From Hymenopus coronatus (lineage: Eukaryota > Arthropoda > Insecta > Mantodea > Hymenopodidae): a DNA stretch of 64,000 bases. The translations under genes and the position numbers were made by a program. Under the pieces are notes generated by a model. That model saw nothing but the letters and a program-made list of their open reading frames with translations. It searched no databases and had not been told where the DNA came from. The stretch's first letter is position 1. The number at the start of each line of letters is the position of its first letter. Location of the stretch: assembly GCA_030762935.1 (NCBI GenBank), contig CM060900.1, forward strand, positions 292,501,736 through 292,565,735, given 5' to 3'. Positions 1 to 11,206 of this stretch are shown piece after piece.

Positions 1-1715
1 TGATAACCAGGTTACATTACAATTTACACGAGTATTTGTGTACGATGGATTGCACATTATTTACACTGAACCAGACATGAGCATTACTCAGACAAGTTAG
101 GCTGTTTTACTGTTAGTTTCTCCCGTGTTTTATAACGTACATTAAGCATGAAGTTATCATTGCCTACCTGAGAGGAAGCAGCAGTCTAAGGAATGGATGA
201 TAACAGGTAGAAGTGTACCACGGAAAGCAAAACCGCTTCTATCTGCAGGAAAATTCATGGCTACTATGTTCTGCGTTTCTCATGCAGTGGTGCTCACAGA
301 TTATACTCAGAAGGGAAAACCATGGTCTATGGGTATTAAGCTTCACTACTGGACATACTTTAGGCAGCCTACTTAGGCTAAACATCCACATATTGTGAAA
401 CATAGGCTCCGTTTAGAATACTGTAATAAGCCTACGCAGAGCTTTGGGCTTTTTGGTGTAAAACTGCATGACCTTCACTACCAAGTGATTTTAAATCTAT
501 TATATTACAAATGTGGTGCTCGTCATTATTCTTTGTTGCAAACCTAGAGAAGTGACGTTAGAGATGAAGAGTCTCAATAAGTAATGAGGTTGAAGCTGAG
601 ACAGACTCGTATTTAGCACAATTGTAGAACTCTTATTTTATGAATATTATAAGGAGGATTTGAATTATTGGGGCAAAATATGTTAGTTCATATGGTGAGT
701 ATGTTGATAAGAACACATTTATTTTAACCTTGAGTTTTATTTCGCAAACACGAAAAGAATTAAAATGCCCCTACTTTTAATTGAGTACCCGAGAGTGCTT
801 TTATTGCCAAAATGGTTTGAGGTTTTTTTCTAACCTCAAAGTAGCAGTATTTCCTACTTGATTTCTGCTCTGATTACACGTGAGAGTGAGGTGACAGACG
901 AGGGGTACAATCCCTAGAAACAGAATCTGATGTTACGATTTGAAAGCATGAATCTCATACTCGCTGGTTTTCCCCTAGCCAATGGAGGGGGAGGCACACG
1001 GTTGTCCAGGATCAGTGAGGTTACCTACCAAAGCAGCAGGCAACCGATTTTTACTTTTGCAATGTTCTAGGTTCCTATGTCAACATCATCACTCTATAAG
1101 ATAGTAAATATAAACGTAATATAAGAAACTATGTTTTCTATAATCACCTACTACATATATTTGAAGGGGGATCAAGAAAACAAGAACTGATCACTTTTAG
1201 TACACGGCAGTTATGCAATTGAAATATGTCAGACTGTATATTTGCTGATTTAAGTACTGATAATGGTTGCTGCTACAATTATTCTTTTTAGCCATTCTTA
1301 CACCTAAATTGTGTTTAAATGCGTATACAATTAAGTTACATAACCATCATATTGCCATTTCTTCTAGAAAAACAGATAACGTTTATATGATCGCGGTAAT
1401 AATAGAAGTAGTTATCCAGTGTTTAATAGCACCCAAACTGGTTAATATCTGCATCTTCTACTTTCCACTCGTTCATCAGTGAAAACAATGTGAAATCAAA
1501 GAGTTACTTATATTCAATCGCAAATGAATATTAGTTTCATACCCGTAAACGGAGAGCGCTGCAGTTAACTAAACTAAGTTAACTAAATTCTATCCTATAA
1601 TTTTCGAAACTTGTAAAACGCTGAAGATCTGAACCGAAAAGGAGTTGAGTTTTATTTATAGGTGTTCTTTAATTACAATGGTTCTTAGAGCCCCATTCAA
1701 ACCTGGACATGATAG
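1..1715. other. Unassigned AT-rich DNA
   Basis: I see no conserved protein or RNA gene on either strand. The few open frames are short, unrelated to families I know, and end in random stops. A patch around 960-1,030 is richer in G and could be a worn repeat, but I cannot assign it. Confidence 0.5.
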
Positions 1716-1721
1716 GTAGCT

Positions 1722-1925
1722 TCATATTGCTCCTAGGCCTATTTATCAGGCTTGAGGTTTTTTACGGACCGCAAATCTGCAACATAGGACCAAAGGATTT
1801 GTTTTCCCACAAAAGAAGCCAAGTTAAGGATTTTTATGTCCGAAAAAGTCTATCGCCCTCTACCGGGTTTGAACCCGCGAATTTTGGTACAAGAAGTAGC
1901 CATTGCACCGTGGAGGGTGACATCT
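1722..1925 (-). mobile_element. tRNA-derived SINE, family B, decayed copy
   Basis: Read on the minus strand, this matches the SINE copies at 5,264-5,560 and 26,229-26,505. A tRNA-like head with a B-box (GGTTCAAACCC) lies near 1,865-1,875, followed by the shared body with its 'cttcg..gggaa' and 'acctcaagcctgata' motifs. The copy lacks the 3' end seen in the 5.3-kb copy. Family B has an A-box like TGGTGTAACGGT, so RNA polymerase III transcription is the expected origin. No clean target duplication was found. Confidence 0.75.
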
Positions 1926-1929
1926 AAAC

Positions 1930-2095
1930 GGCATCTCGGTAATGTGGGTAAAGAGTGTCAGCCTCAGATTCAACAGGTCGCAAGTTCGAATCCCGCTTGG
2001 GATGTGTTGTCCGGATAAGGTTCTTTCGGTGTTTTTCCTGAGAAGACAGGTGTCCAGTATCTGTAAGCCCCATGGACTCCGAGATCATTTGAGCA
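1930..2095 (+). mobile_element. Possible tRNA-headed SINE of a second type
   Basis: Directly abutting the minus-strand SINE is a plus-strand tRNA-like stretch with a B-box of the form AGTTCGAATCCC near 1,983-1,994, followed by a non-tRNA body. The A-box is poor. It could be a worn SINE head or chance resemblance; no second copy was found in the window. Confidence 0.4.
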
Positions 2096-2099
2096 TCTT

Positions 2100-3016
2100 G
2101 TTATCAATTTCATTCATTGTACGATATGACCAAACAGGTTAAAGGACATTAAGCTACCAAATTATAACAAAAGCTACAAATAAAAATGTGAAATATTCCT
2201 TCTCATCCAATTATAATTTCAATTAAAAATGGCGAAAACCAAAACACGTCATATTTGTGGGCATTTGAGCCTCCATAATTAAATTTGAGTAGTCGGTGCT
2301 CTAGAAACAGCTACTGTCGTGTCTAGAAAATATTTGCACATAAATATATTTGACACCCGAGATTTGCTGTTACACTATCTCAGGTGTTTGAAAGTCATAA
2401 GCAGCGCAAGAAAGATACAAGTGTTTCTTGTCCAGAACGTAATCCCTCTACAAAAATTGCCTGGGACCCATGAATTGAATGTCTGGGATATTCCCAAATG
2501 TCCTCATTTTGCTACTTGTGAAGTAAGAATTTAAAGAAGTACTGTCTGATTACGCTATATAGTTGTTCTCAGTCAAATTTAGGAAACAATATGCATCTCT
2601 TACGTTCAACCACCAACGATATATGCTTACCTTTAAATAATCACCCTTACTCCTTGGAGAATATGAAATAAATATCATCAATAGTAATAGAAAATTCTCT
2701 TTCACGGAAATGAACCTGAAATTCTAAATTCCTAAGCCTATGCCCAAACAGTTAAGGGCCACTCACATTGAAAATTAGCCGTAAACGCACTGACATAGAA
2801 TATAGAGGCAGAAATAAATACATCATGAGCATTCCCAATGGCAAACATAAACGTAAGCAATAACCAATCAGGAATTAAAACAAGTGAACTGAGCCTTAAG
2901 AGTGAATAGCAAACAAAAATGTTTGTCAGAGAGGAAAGTTGGCAAGCATTTTGTTGAACCCATTTTTCCCTATTTTCACAACATTTCCTTTGCTTTTGTT
3001 TTTCTTTTCACTTCTA

Positions 3017-3091
<75 letters not shown>

Positions 3092-4373
3092 CATACATAC
3101 ATACTCAAACACCCATGCTCACAGTGGGACTCGAACCGACGATCCCCAGTGCCACGACGTGCACATGCAAACTAGAGTAACCAATTTGCTTGGTGTTGTA
3201 TATTTTAAAGAATGGTCGTCCCGTCGTAGACGATGATGAGTTCATAACCTTAATTAAAGACGAATTAACAAAGGGGATTTTCATAATCAACTAAGTGACA
3301 TGAGAGAGAATGAGTTGCAATTCAGAAAATGCATGAGAAAGAACCGTGCATAGTTCGATAACCTATTAACCGTAGTTGCGCCGCTTTTTAAGAAAAGAGG
3401 CAGCCGAAACCCATTACCTGAGGCTCTTAATCTCAACATGACATAATGGTAAGTCATTTTACATTACGTTAATTACTGTGTTGCGTAATAGAAGACTATT
3501 TACTTGTGCTTCGTTGTTCAGGGATTCTTTGCTAATGGCGATTCATTTCCTATCCTGAAATGGAGTTAGAGAATAGGCATATCAACTTGCTGTCAAATCG
3601 TCAACGAAACGTGTCAAACCATTTGGGATGATCGCCATGGAACATATCATCCAGCCTCTAATGAATACCAATGTAGAAGAATTACAGATTTTTCCACCGA
3701 ATTATGGAATGCACAGAAAAAGTGTAGGCTATATAGATGATAGACATCTTGTGATCCAATCACCTAATATTTCAGGTAACCCTTGGCATAATATTAATAG
3801 CAGTAGGTGACGCACAATATTGCTTCACACACGTAGATGTAGCTGTGTATGGGTCGCAAAGTGATGGTGGAATACTCAGAAATTGCTTAACAAGCATGTT
3901 GCTTCCATTGCCACGACCAGCCACAAACAAGCTTACCTTAAGATTTTATGGGTGACGAGACTTTTCCTATTTAAAAAAAAAAAAAAAAAAAAGGTTAATG
4001 ACACCGTTCTCAAAAGCCTCACTCATTAACTTGACAAGAAAATGTACAGCTCATACTTGTTGGAAGCAGGTAATCGGGAGTACCTTTGACATTCTGGTCA
4101 CTCACTGGAGAATTTTTCTTTGAGTAATAAATGCCGAACCGGAAAATGTGACTAATATTGTAAAAGGTACTGACTCTTTGCCATCAAAATTACTTTAGGT
4201 TCTGGGAATTAGATGCTGCAGAATAATATACTGTTCACTTGCATTGGTAGACAGAGAAGCGAATGGAGAAATGGTAGAAGGGGAATGGGGCAGGAACATT
4301 CCAGAAAATTGTGCACTTCAACATCTTCGTACGAAGCAGCAAAAAATGCTGCTTCTGAAGCTTTATAAATATG
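2100..4373. other. Unassigned DNA upstream of the first Gypsy element
   Basis: No coding region was recognised. It contains a compound microsatellite (3,019-3,104) and a poly-A run near 3,972-3,993. At about 3,110-3,185 (minus strand) there is another tRNA-like B-box (GGTTCGAGTCCC) next to the microsatellite, possibly a SINE remnant whose tail became the repeat. Confidence 0.45.
3019..3104. repeat. Compound (CA)n(TA)n(TACA)n microsatellite
   Basis: Uninterrupted CA repeats pass into TA repeats and then into tetranucleotide TACA units. The open frames through it are low-complexity artefacts. Confidence 0.95.
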
Positions 4374-4377
4374 AGAG

Positions 4378-5638
4378 TGTAGCAGAAACAATCCTAAAAC
4401 CTTAAAAACGCTAAAGCTTTAAATAACAAAAGGGAATGTAAATATTTGTATAGCCATAAATATACCACTTTTTGTTGTGTAAAGGTATTGTATGTAAAAT
4501 GAATCATTTACAAATTAGTTATGAATGTTAATGCATTAAGTTTCCTTTCGTTGCAATCCTCAAAATCAAAGATAAAATACAAGTAATGGTGTGCAAAAAT
4601 AAAATTGTAATTAATAACGTCTATTTTCGTGCACCTGTTTATGAGGAACAAATAAATCATATCAATATATATGTAATTAAAACAGAATTTAAATACTTAA
4701 ATCAGCAAAATGGTTACAAATGTGAAACGGAAGAAAAACAAAAGTAAGCAGACATTCATTGTTTCGGTCATAGTAACGAAAAAATTGAGACATATTTTTG
4801 ATTTATATTACCTTGAGGGACGCCATTACTTAAAGGCACGCTTCATTTGCGTAAAGCTATGAGCGTTGATAAAAGTAATAATTGTGTATACAATATCATA
4901 ATTATTTTAAATTTACTATTAAAACAATAAATATAGAAGACGATTACTTCGTTGAAGAATTAATATTATGAATGTAAAGTAAGTCGTAGTGTTTTAGAAT
5001 GTATATTATATTATTGTGAATTACTACGTTAATTGATAAATATAATGACATTTTTATGTCCAACTCACCTTCAATTGTGCCTATTCTATAAGATCAGTTT
5101 TCCGATCCGTAATGTCCTGAAAAGAACCTCATTCCGAAAAATGTACAGATAAAATACCTTCTTATTCCGAGGCACATCACATCAACTCAGACACAAACTG
5201 GCACAAGAAGTCACTGGAATGTGACGTATATTGTTGGTGTAGATGTAATGGCTTGTTGCCAGAATTGCCCTCCGTGGTGTAACGGTTACCATGCTAACTT
5301 CATATACCCAAGATCGCGGGTTCAAACCCGGCGGATGACGATGGATTTTTTCGGGCGTAAAAATTCTTAGCATGGCTTCCTTCGGAAGGGAAGTAAAGCT
5401 GTTAGTCCGGTGTCATAGATTTACGGTACGTAAAAGAACCTCAAGCCTGATAGAGAGGCCTCTAAGCAAAATTAAGCGATCTTTCACGCCCAGTACAGAA
5501 TGGGAGGCTGAGAACCAGAGCATATAAAGAGCGTCCATAAATAAAACCCCATTTCATTTTTGCTGCCAAAGCTTGCTTAACTGTGTAAAATTAAATCTCC
5601 CTTCAACTTCAGCGTCAAATAAATATACAGCCGCCGCA
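4378..5638 (+). repeat. 5' LTR of Gypsy element 1
   Basis: Starts TGTAGCAGAAACAATCC and ends ..CCGCA, two bases before the primer-binding site. It aligns along its length with 15,610-16,554, for example the shared 'caaaatcaaagataaaata', 'cgtagtaacgaaaaaattgag' and 'gtcaaataaata' blocks, at roughly three in four bases by eye. It is longer than the 3' LTR because of a family B SINE at 5,264-5,560. Confidence 0.92.
5264..5560 (+). mobile_element. tRNA-derived SINE, family B, inserted in 5' LTR
   Basis: The head shows a Pol III A-box (TGGTGTAACGGT, about 5,275) and B-box (GGTTCAAACCC, about 5,321-5,331), then a body shared with 26,229-26,505. It is flanked by an imperfect 10-bp duplication, tgttgccaga (5,254-5,263) and tgctgccaaa (5,561-5,570). 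The corresponding site in the 3' LTR is empty, which confirms a later insertion. This is the longest copy of the family in the window. Confidence 0.88.
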
Positions 5639-5641
5639 ATT

Positions 5642-5659
5642 TGGCGCCCAATGTGGGAC
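5642..5659 (+). promoter_or_regulatory. Primer-binding site, tRNA-Lys type
   Basis: TGGCGCCCAATGTGGGAC lies two or three bases after the 5' LTR. It resembles the 3' end complement of tRNA-Lys(1,2) used by many retroelements (consensus TGGCGCCCAACGTGGGGC, which element 2 at 29,119 matches exactly), with two substitutions. Confidence 0.85.
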
Positions 5660-5878
5660 TCCAACACTAAATCTAAAGAGTAAATTTTAAAACCCTGGAA
5701 ACCCGAAAGAAAAAGAAGCCCACTCAAACGAACTGTAGGACAAGTCCACGGGAATGTCACTTGGAGGACAACCCCAAGAGGAAAGCAAATGGGACGACCA
5801 CCAGGGAAACCGAGGATCATTACACTATTCCAAGGAAACCAGGAGCATTGATCGATATCAACGGACTAAGGTGAACTA

Positions 5879-8280
5879 ATGAATTCACAATGGAACTCCA
5901 GTAGCTTACAAGACCGAAAGTGTATGATACTTCGTAGTGGTAGACTAGTAATTAATAAAATGGAGCCAAACCAAGAAATGAATATCTTAGTCAGGGTGAA
6001 GGGGCTTATAGTACCAAAGGCGTTGCTCCAGGAACTAAAAAGGGGAATTTTTACTAAATATAACTAAAAGGTTTCGGTCGTGCAAATTAAAATAGACAGT
6101 AAAATAGAACATGAGATCAGAAATGTGAAGAGCCAATTAGGTCAGGTAGAAAGTAGAATAGAAAATTAGATGGAAAATGTGAAAGATAAGGTAGATAATG
6201 TGGATGGTCATTTAGGAAATCAGATTAGCAACGTAGAGAATGAAATCAGAAAAGAACTAGAAAATAGAAAAATAGAAACCAGAACCCAAGAAGCTATAGA
6301 GTTTCTTAGATATCCTTAAGCAGCTTTAGATTGCTTTAAGAAGGAGCACAACAAATCAGTGACAGAAAATGTAGGCAGAATAGAGACTTTACGAGAGGAA
6401 AAAAAAAAAAAAGTCATTAGCAGAAGTAAATGAGAAACTAACATATTGAGCTGTAGAAATAGAACAATTAAGGGAATGTCAAACAGCAGTAAAAACTTCC
6501 CAGATTATTAATATCCTAGAATTAAGGGAATTACTTAACTCAGAAATTTGTTGTATGTATGGAAATATATCTGAAACTAAACAAAAAATATTTTTCTTAG
6601 AAATGAAAATTGTGCTAACCTAGCAACCGTCACGACAGAGGTCCAAGCACAGAGTAAATTAATTTCAGACATGAGTATACTTCAAACTGAATTGAAGGTT
6701 GAAATTAAACTTTTAAAAACAAACTTGTATAAAGTAAATGAAGATATAATTCACCTAACTAGAGCTGTGCTTGCACTTCAGTCGAGATGTAATGTACAAG
6801 GTTGTGTAAATAGTAACAAGAATAATGACGAAAATGTAAATATGGATGGATGTAATAACGAGTTAGATGACTACCATAATAGGCAGGGTGCACACATGCA
6901 TGACAGTCATAAACATTACATAGAAACACAAATGCATGGTAATGCTGCAAATACTGCAGTTATACATAACACATGAACATATAATCATATACTTAATGAA
7001 ACCTACTTTTCATTTTTTGATAATGTTTAACACCCACTCTTACTGTTTGTGACACCGCAGCCGATAACACTGGTGATACAGGGAATGAAGATGGCGGGAG
7101 AAACCGGAGAACCTGGAGAAAACTCACCCCTGCACCGCCTTGTCCACCACAAATCTTACATTCGGTCGCTTAGGATCAAACCCGAGCCGTCTAGGTGTCC
7201 TACCTTCAACGAGGAAAAGGGTTGCGTAGCTCGCACGTTTCTTAAAGATCTCGAAATGTATTTTCGAATCAACGAGATCCCCTTAGAATGCTCATTGTTA
7301 AGCATATTTTAAGAGGAGAAAGTTTAAAATGGATAAAAGCTACAGGAGCTAGTAGCCAGAGCTATTCAGCATTCAGAGATTTATTCCTGATAAAAATGTT
7401 GCTAAGTAGAATTCCATTGGGATTGAACTAGCAACAGGGATATATAACCCAGCAGTAGACTACAACTTAACTGATTATTTCATTGGACTAGTAAATAGAT
7501 CCAGATTGATTGATCCACCTCTTTCAGAGCAACAACTACTGACAACTGTGATCAGTCATTTCCTAGACCACATACGACAGAGTCTCATAGTAGCCAGATC
7601 CATCGACATGGGTAATGTGATTCACCACTTGGCGGTATTTGAGACACAACCCATGCCTAATGAAAACCGTATATCACGACCGGAGAGAGGCTGCAGGTTA
7701 CAAACCCCAGGTTATACAGAACCCAAACCAAGACAGGTCACAAGAAAGAGATAACAATCGCAACCACAGTCACAACCATTACCCTAGCTACAATAATCAC
7801 AGCAACCGTCAAGAGGGAGAAAAGCAGGAAACACCCACATTTCGCGGTGATGGTGCAAGAGGAAATTACAACTCCCGACCCTAGGGGCAGAACGTGAACT
7901 ACTCAGAAGCCAGAAAACGACATGGAGATAACTATGCACCGTACCAAAGTCCACAGAAATGAAGCAGGAACCAGAGATACCAACCGAACAGACGTGTTAA
8001 CCACATCAACGCGAGAGGAAGGATCAGAATTAGATCTTGGTATCAGAGAGCACAGCATACGTACGAGAGGAAGAAAGAAGACATTGGGGACCTAACAGGG
8101 AAGAAGCCAGAGCGGAATCACAGTATAACGCAGAAGATCAGGTCACAAACTACTTACCAAGGCAACCCACTAACCAGAGCACGGAAAATGAATCAAGCAC
8201 CTAGACGCGACTCTATTGTACGGTCCTGTGGCACATAAACCTAACGTAGTCAATGGAAATCCATTAGGCAGAGAGAAGAT
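5879..8280 (+). pseudogene. Gypsy gag, broken and split by a SINE
   Basis: Frame fragments in order: an N-terminal piece (5,879-6,067) with a 'MILRSGR' motif typical of arthropod Gypsy Gag; a coiled-coil-like stretch rich in E, K, N and Q (about 6,070-6,720); a segment to 6,976; then, after the SINE at 7,013-7,198, the capsid-like part beginning PTFNEEKGCVARTFLKDLE (7,199 on), running through 7,754; and a basic, Arg/Asn/Gln-rich nucleocapsid-like tail to about 8,270 with no clear zinc knuckle. Several stops and frame changes interrupt it. Gag would package the RNA in virus-like particles. No single ATG-initiated frame survives. Confidence 0.75.
7013..7198 (-). mobile_element. tRNA-derived SINE, family A, inserted in gag
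   Basis: Matches the family A copy at 30,648-30,887 in the same orientation, but the tRNA head is mostly missing: it stops just after the 'ccgtctaggtg' block. Flanked by similar 10-11 bp sequences, cctacttttca (7,002-7,012) and cctaccttca (7,199-7,208), the likely target duplication. Gag coding resumes in the right-hand duplication. Confidence 0.85.
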
Positions 8281-8309
8281 GCACTTCAAGAACACACGGA
8301 GCAAGGAGA

Positions 8310-8752
8310 GAGTGAGGTTTTAAACCTACCTCATATAAAGTGGAAATTATGTGATGAAACCTACGACACCATGATAGATATCGGATGCACGACAACTTTT
8401 ATTGAAGAAAATCTGTTCCAAGAAATTATTAAAACTGGCAATATAAACTATTTTCCAGTAAGTTAAGTGTACTGTAACATGTCTGTAGGCAAGAAAAACA
8501 GACAAATAGATATCAAGTTATGCTATAATTTAAATTAGGCACTAAGACATGTGAATTTATTGAATTGGTAGTTCCCAAGCTAACAACAGATATGAAAAGG
8601 CGGATTCCAACATTATTTTTTCAAATTTCCAGATTTTAGTTGATAAAGAATTTTCAATTACAGTTTTACAGAGCTTTTGTTTTGTCACCTGTTAAAATGA
8701 GCTAAGTCTTCTGTAAAATAAATGACGAAATATAAAATTCTTTCCACAGAGC
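8310..8752 (+). pseudogene. Gypsy aspartic protease remnant
   Basis: About 8,335-8,465 reads as WKLCDETYDTMIDIGCTTTF, matching the start of retropepsins of this Gypsy group, where the active-site Asp-Thr/Ser-Gly appears here as Asp-Ile-Gly. Following text resembles the flap and the 'VVPKLTTDM' region up to about 8,595, with stops and frame changes. The protease would cut Gag-Pol. It is cut off downstream by the DNA transposon at about 8,753. Confidence 0.65.
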
Positions 8753-8851
8753 GCTAAGTCAGTGGGACGTTTATTCCAAACAGCTCTTAGTCTGTGCGCA
8801 TGTGCAGTACTACATCAGTCGTTATTGTATAACCTCATTCGTTGAGTCAAT

Positions 8852-10600
8852 GTGTTTTGTTGTGTTACTATTGAGAACGTTTGTCATTTAATAATGTGTT
8901 ATGGCAATTATCTAGAACAATATAATAAAGAAGTTACTGTGTCAAGTAGAGTAAGAAAGAGAGTCAGGGATGAAATAAACTGGGACAAAAGTCGACGCAA
9001 ATATGATCGGAGCAGTTCATCTTCAAAAAGTAAGCCTATTATCGATTGTAAAAATAACCCTTATCACGGCTGCTTAACAGATTCTTTAACAGATGAAGAT
9101 ACTACTGATTTTTTCAGTAAGATTCACAAATGTAAATCTCAAGCAACCAACGATAATTTTTGATGAAGTATATTTATACTTCTGAGCCTAGAACAAAACG
9201 GCCTAGAAAGTAATATCCTAGGTGGCTTAGTGTTGCATTATATTTCATCCGAAAGGCTAATGGGCACATTGTGCGAGTCTGTCCAAAAACGTTTTACTCC
9301 ATAGCACAAGTTGGACGAAAGAGGCTAAGCATTTTAAGTAAATATTTCAGGGAACGGCTAGTCTAGGCCAAGACACAAAAGGGGAATAGAATCACTGAAA
9401 ATGAAAAGAGTATTACCGGATCAATTATAAATGTCATTTCCAGCTGTAAATGCAGAGAGAGTCATTATGGGAGTCATAAAAGTGTAAGAGGTTACTTGCC
9501 CCCTGAACTCTGTGTTAAAATGGTGTGGGGTACATGGACTATTGATGGCCTAAAGGTTGTTCGTACTCTAAATTATTTAAACTGATTAACCTCCGATTTA
9601 GTCTAACCTTTGGAGATCCAAAAACACACATTTGTTTAATTTGTGAAGAATGTAAACTAACTATGCAATCAGCAACAGATTCCAAGATTAAGCTTCAAAC
9701 CATGACCAAACTTAGATTACATAACCTGAGGGCCAAAGAGTTTTTTGAATTAGTAAGAGCCGATGTTCCTGATGCTGTTTCTGTATCTTCTGGCATGCAA
9801 CAGAATCAATCTTTACCAAAGTTGCCTTTTGGTGAAGTCAAGACAAATTTGGAGGTTTAATTTTACCTTTGTTATTCATGGGCCTACTCAAGATAAGGAA
9901 ATGCGTATATTTACACTTGGACCAAAAACCAATCACCTTGAGGTTCCAACCAAGTTTGTTCTGCACTAATCGACTTCATTAAGGTTCTAGAAAACATTTA
10001 AACAAGATCCTCACAAACCAAGCAAACTGCGGTTGTTTTTGGATGCGGGGTCCGGCCAGAAAAAGAACCGAATTATTATGGCAGTTTGGTGCATTGTGTC
10101 AATAATAATGAGAGTTCATTCTTCTCTACTGTAGAGCACTATTTTCCTATACGTGGTCACAGCTACAGGCCACCCGACCAAGTCTTTAGCCGCATGGAAT
10201 AAGAGTCCCGAAAAAAGGAAGGAAGTTATTGAAAGCCCAAAAGAATACTTGGAAATGTATGAAAAATATGGTATTGTAAAAGTGTTGGGAATTGATTGGC
10301 TTATATTTGATTATAAGTTGCGTGCAACTAACAGTTTAAAAACACTACCTTTCCTAATACGAGAGCAAAGAGCTTTTGTACTTTCTAAAAGCAAACAAAA
10401 AGTAGGTTTGCAAATGTACGTATACAGGAGGAAAATCTTGGTGTGCCGTTAAAAAAAGCGGCACTACTTTATGGAAACCTATAAAAACGTTTCAAAAGTT
10501 CGTCGAAAAATCTGCATGAGTAAAGTAAAGCATAAAGATGTTTGTAATCTCCCAAAGTTCGTCAGTCATTCCAGAAGTCCGCGAATTTTATGAACAAGCA
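8852..10600 (+). pseudogene. Transposase-like protein of an unassigned arthropod family
   Basis: Fragments resemble a widespread arthropod family usually annotated 'uncharacterized protein'. They include an N-terminal basic region and 'TTDFFSKIHKCKSQA' (8,852-9,163); a part with 'FGDPKTHICLICEECKL' (about 9,605-9,660), then 'LRAKEFFELVRADV' and 'SSGMQQNQSLPKLPFGEV' (9,663-9,860); and a distal part with 'HYFPIRGHSYRPPDQVFSRME' (about 10,138-10,200, frameshifted into 10,153-10,452). The Cys pairs suggest a zinc site. In the family these parts belong to a presumed DDE-type transposase; I could not place the acidic residues. Many stops and shifts are present. Superfamily left open. Confidence 0.6.
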
Positions 10601-10923
10601 CTGAAAGATCCCACTGGAAAGGGTGACAACAATGAACGAGTATATGATGAGTAGGAACTTTTTTGTAAAATGTAGAACAGTTTATGAAGAATCATTGAAA
10701 GATCTGAGTGAACATGGTGATAAAAATGAACAGTTACTTATAGCCTATATGGTAAAAAGGAACCCTTTTTATAATAGCTATTGATTATGTTTAGTAACAA
10801 ATAGCTATTATTTTTTCAATTTGCCTTAAAAAGATTTTATGTTATGCCAAACATACATAATATTTCACATAATGCTTTTAACCTTTTTATTAAAATAATA
10901 AACATTTAAATTCAATAAAACTA

Positions 10924-10951
10924 TGTTTTTGTTGTTGTTGTTGTTGTTGTT
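10924..10951. repeat. (TTG)n microsatellite
   Basis: Short trinucleotide run within the unclassified DNA transposon. Confidence 0.9.
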
Positions 10952-11206
10952 TTTGACTAACCTGACTAAACACTTTGAAGGTGTTTTCCAAAATGTGCTA
11001 AGTTACTTGACGAATTAATGTCGTTTTAAAAAATATTTTAATGTAATTTATTTAAAATGACGTGTCAAATTATACAAAAATAAATAACAAATATTTTCCC
11101 AAGCACTTATAAAATAACGTAAAAGCGTTTCTACATGTAACCTACCTATATATTTTTTTTACGTTTTGTGAAAAGTTTGAAAATGTGACTTGGCACCCTT
11201 TGGAAT

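Larger units (their letters stand above)
8753..11205 (+). mobile_element. Unclassified arthropod DNA transposon, decayed
   Basis: This 2.45-kb block separates the Gypsy protease from its reverse transcriptase. Ends may be short imperfect inverted repeats: GCGCTAAGTCA near 8,753-8,763 and the reverse complement of GTGCCAAGTCA near 11,190-11,200. Coding fragments run on the plus strand from about 8,852 to 10,452. The exact ends and the target duplication are uncertain. Confidence 0.6.

Noticed and set aside
2902..3180. Open frames through the CA/TA repeat
   Set aside because: Low-complexity repeat translation; no conserved motif outside it.
5264..5340. A genuine tRNA gene with good A and B boxes
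   Set aside because: Repeated with the same non-tRNA body at 26,229 and 1,722, and absent from the matching LTR, so it is a SINE head.
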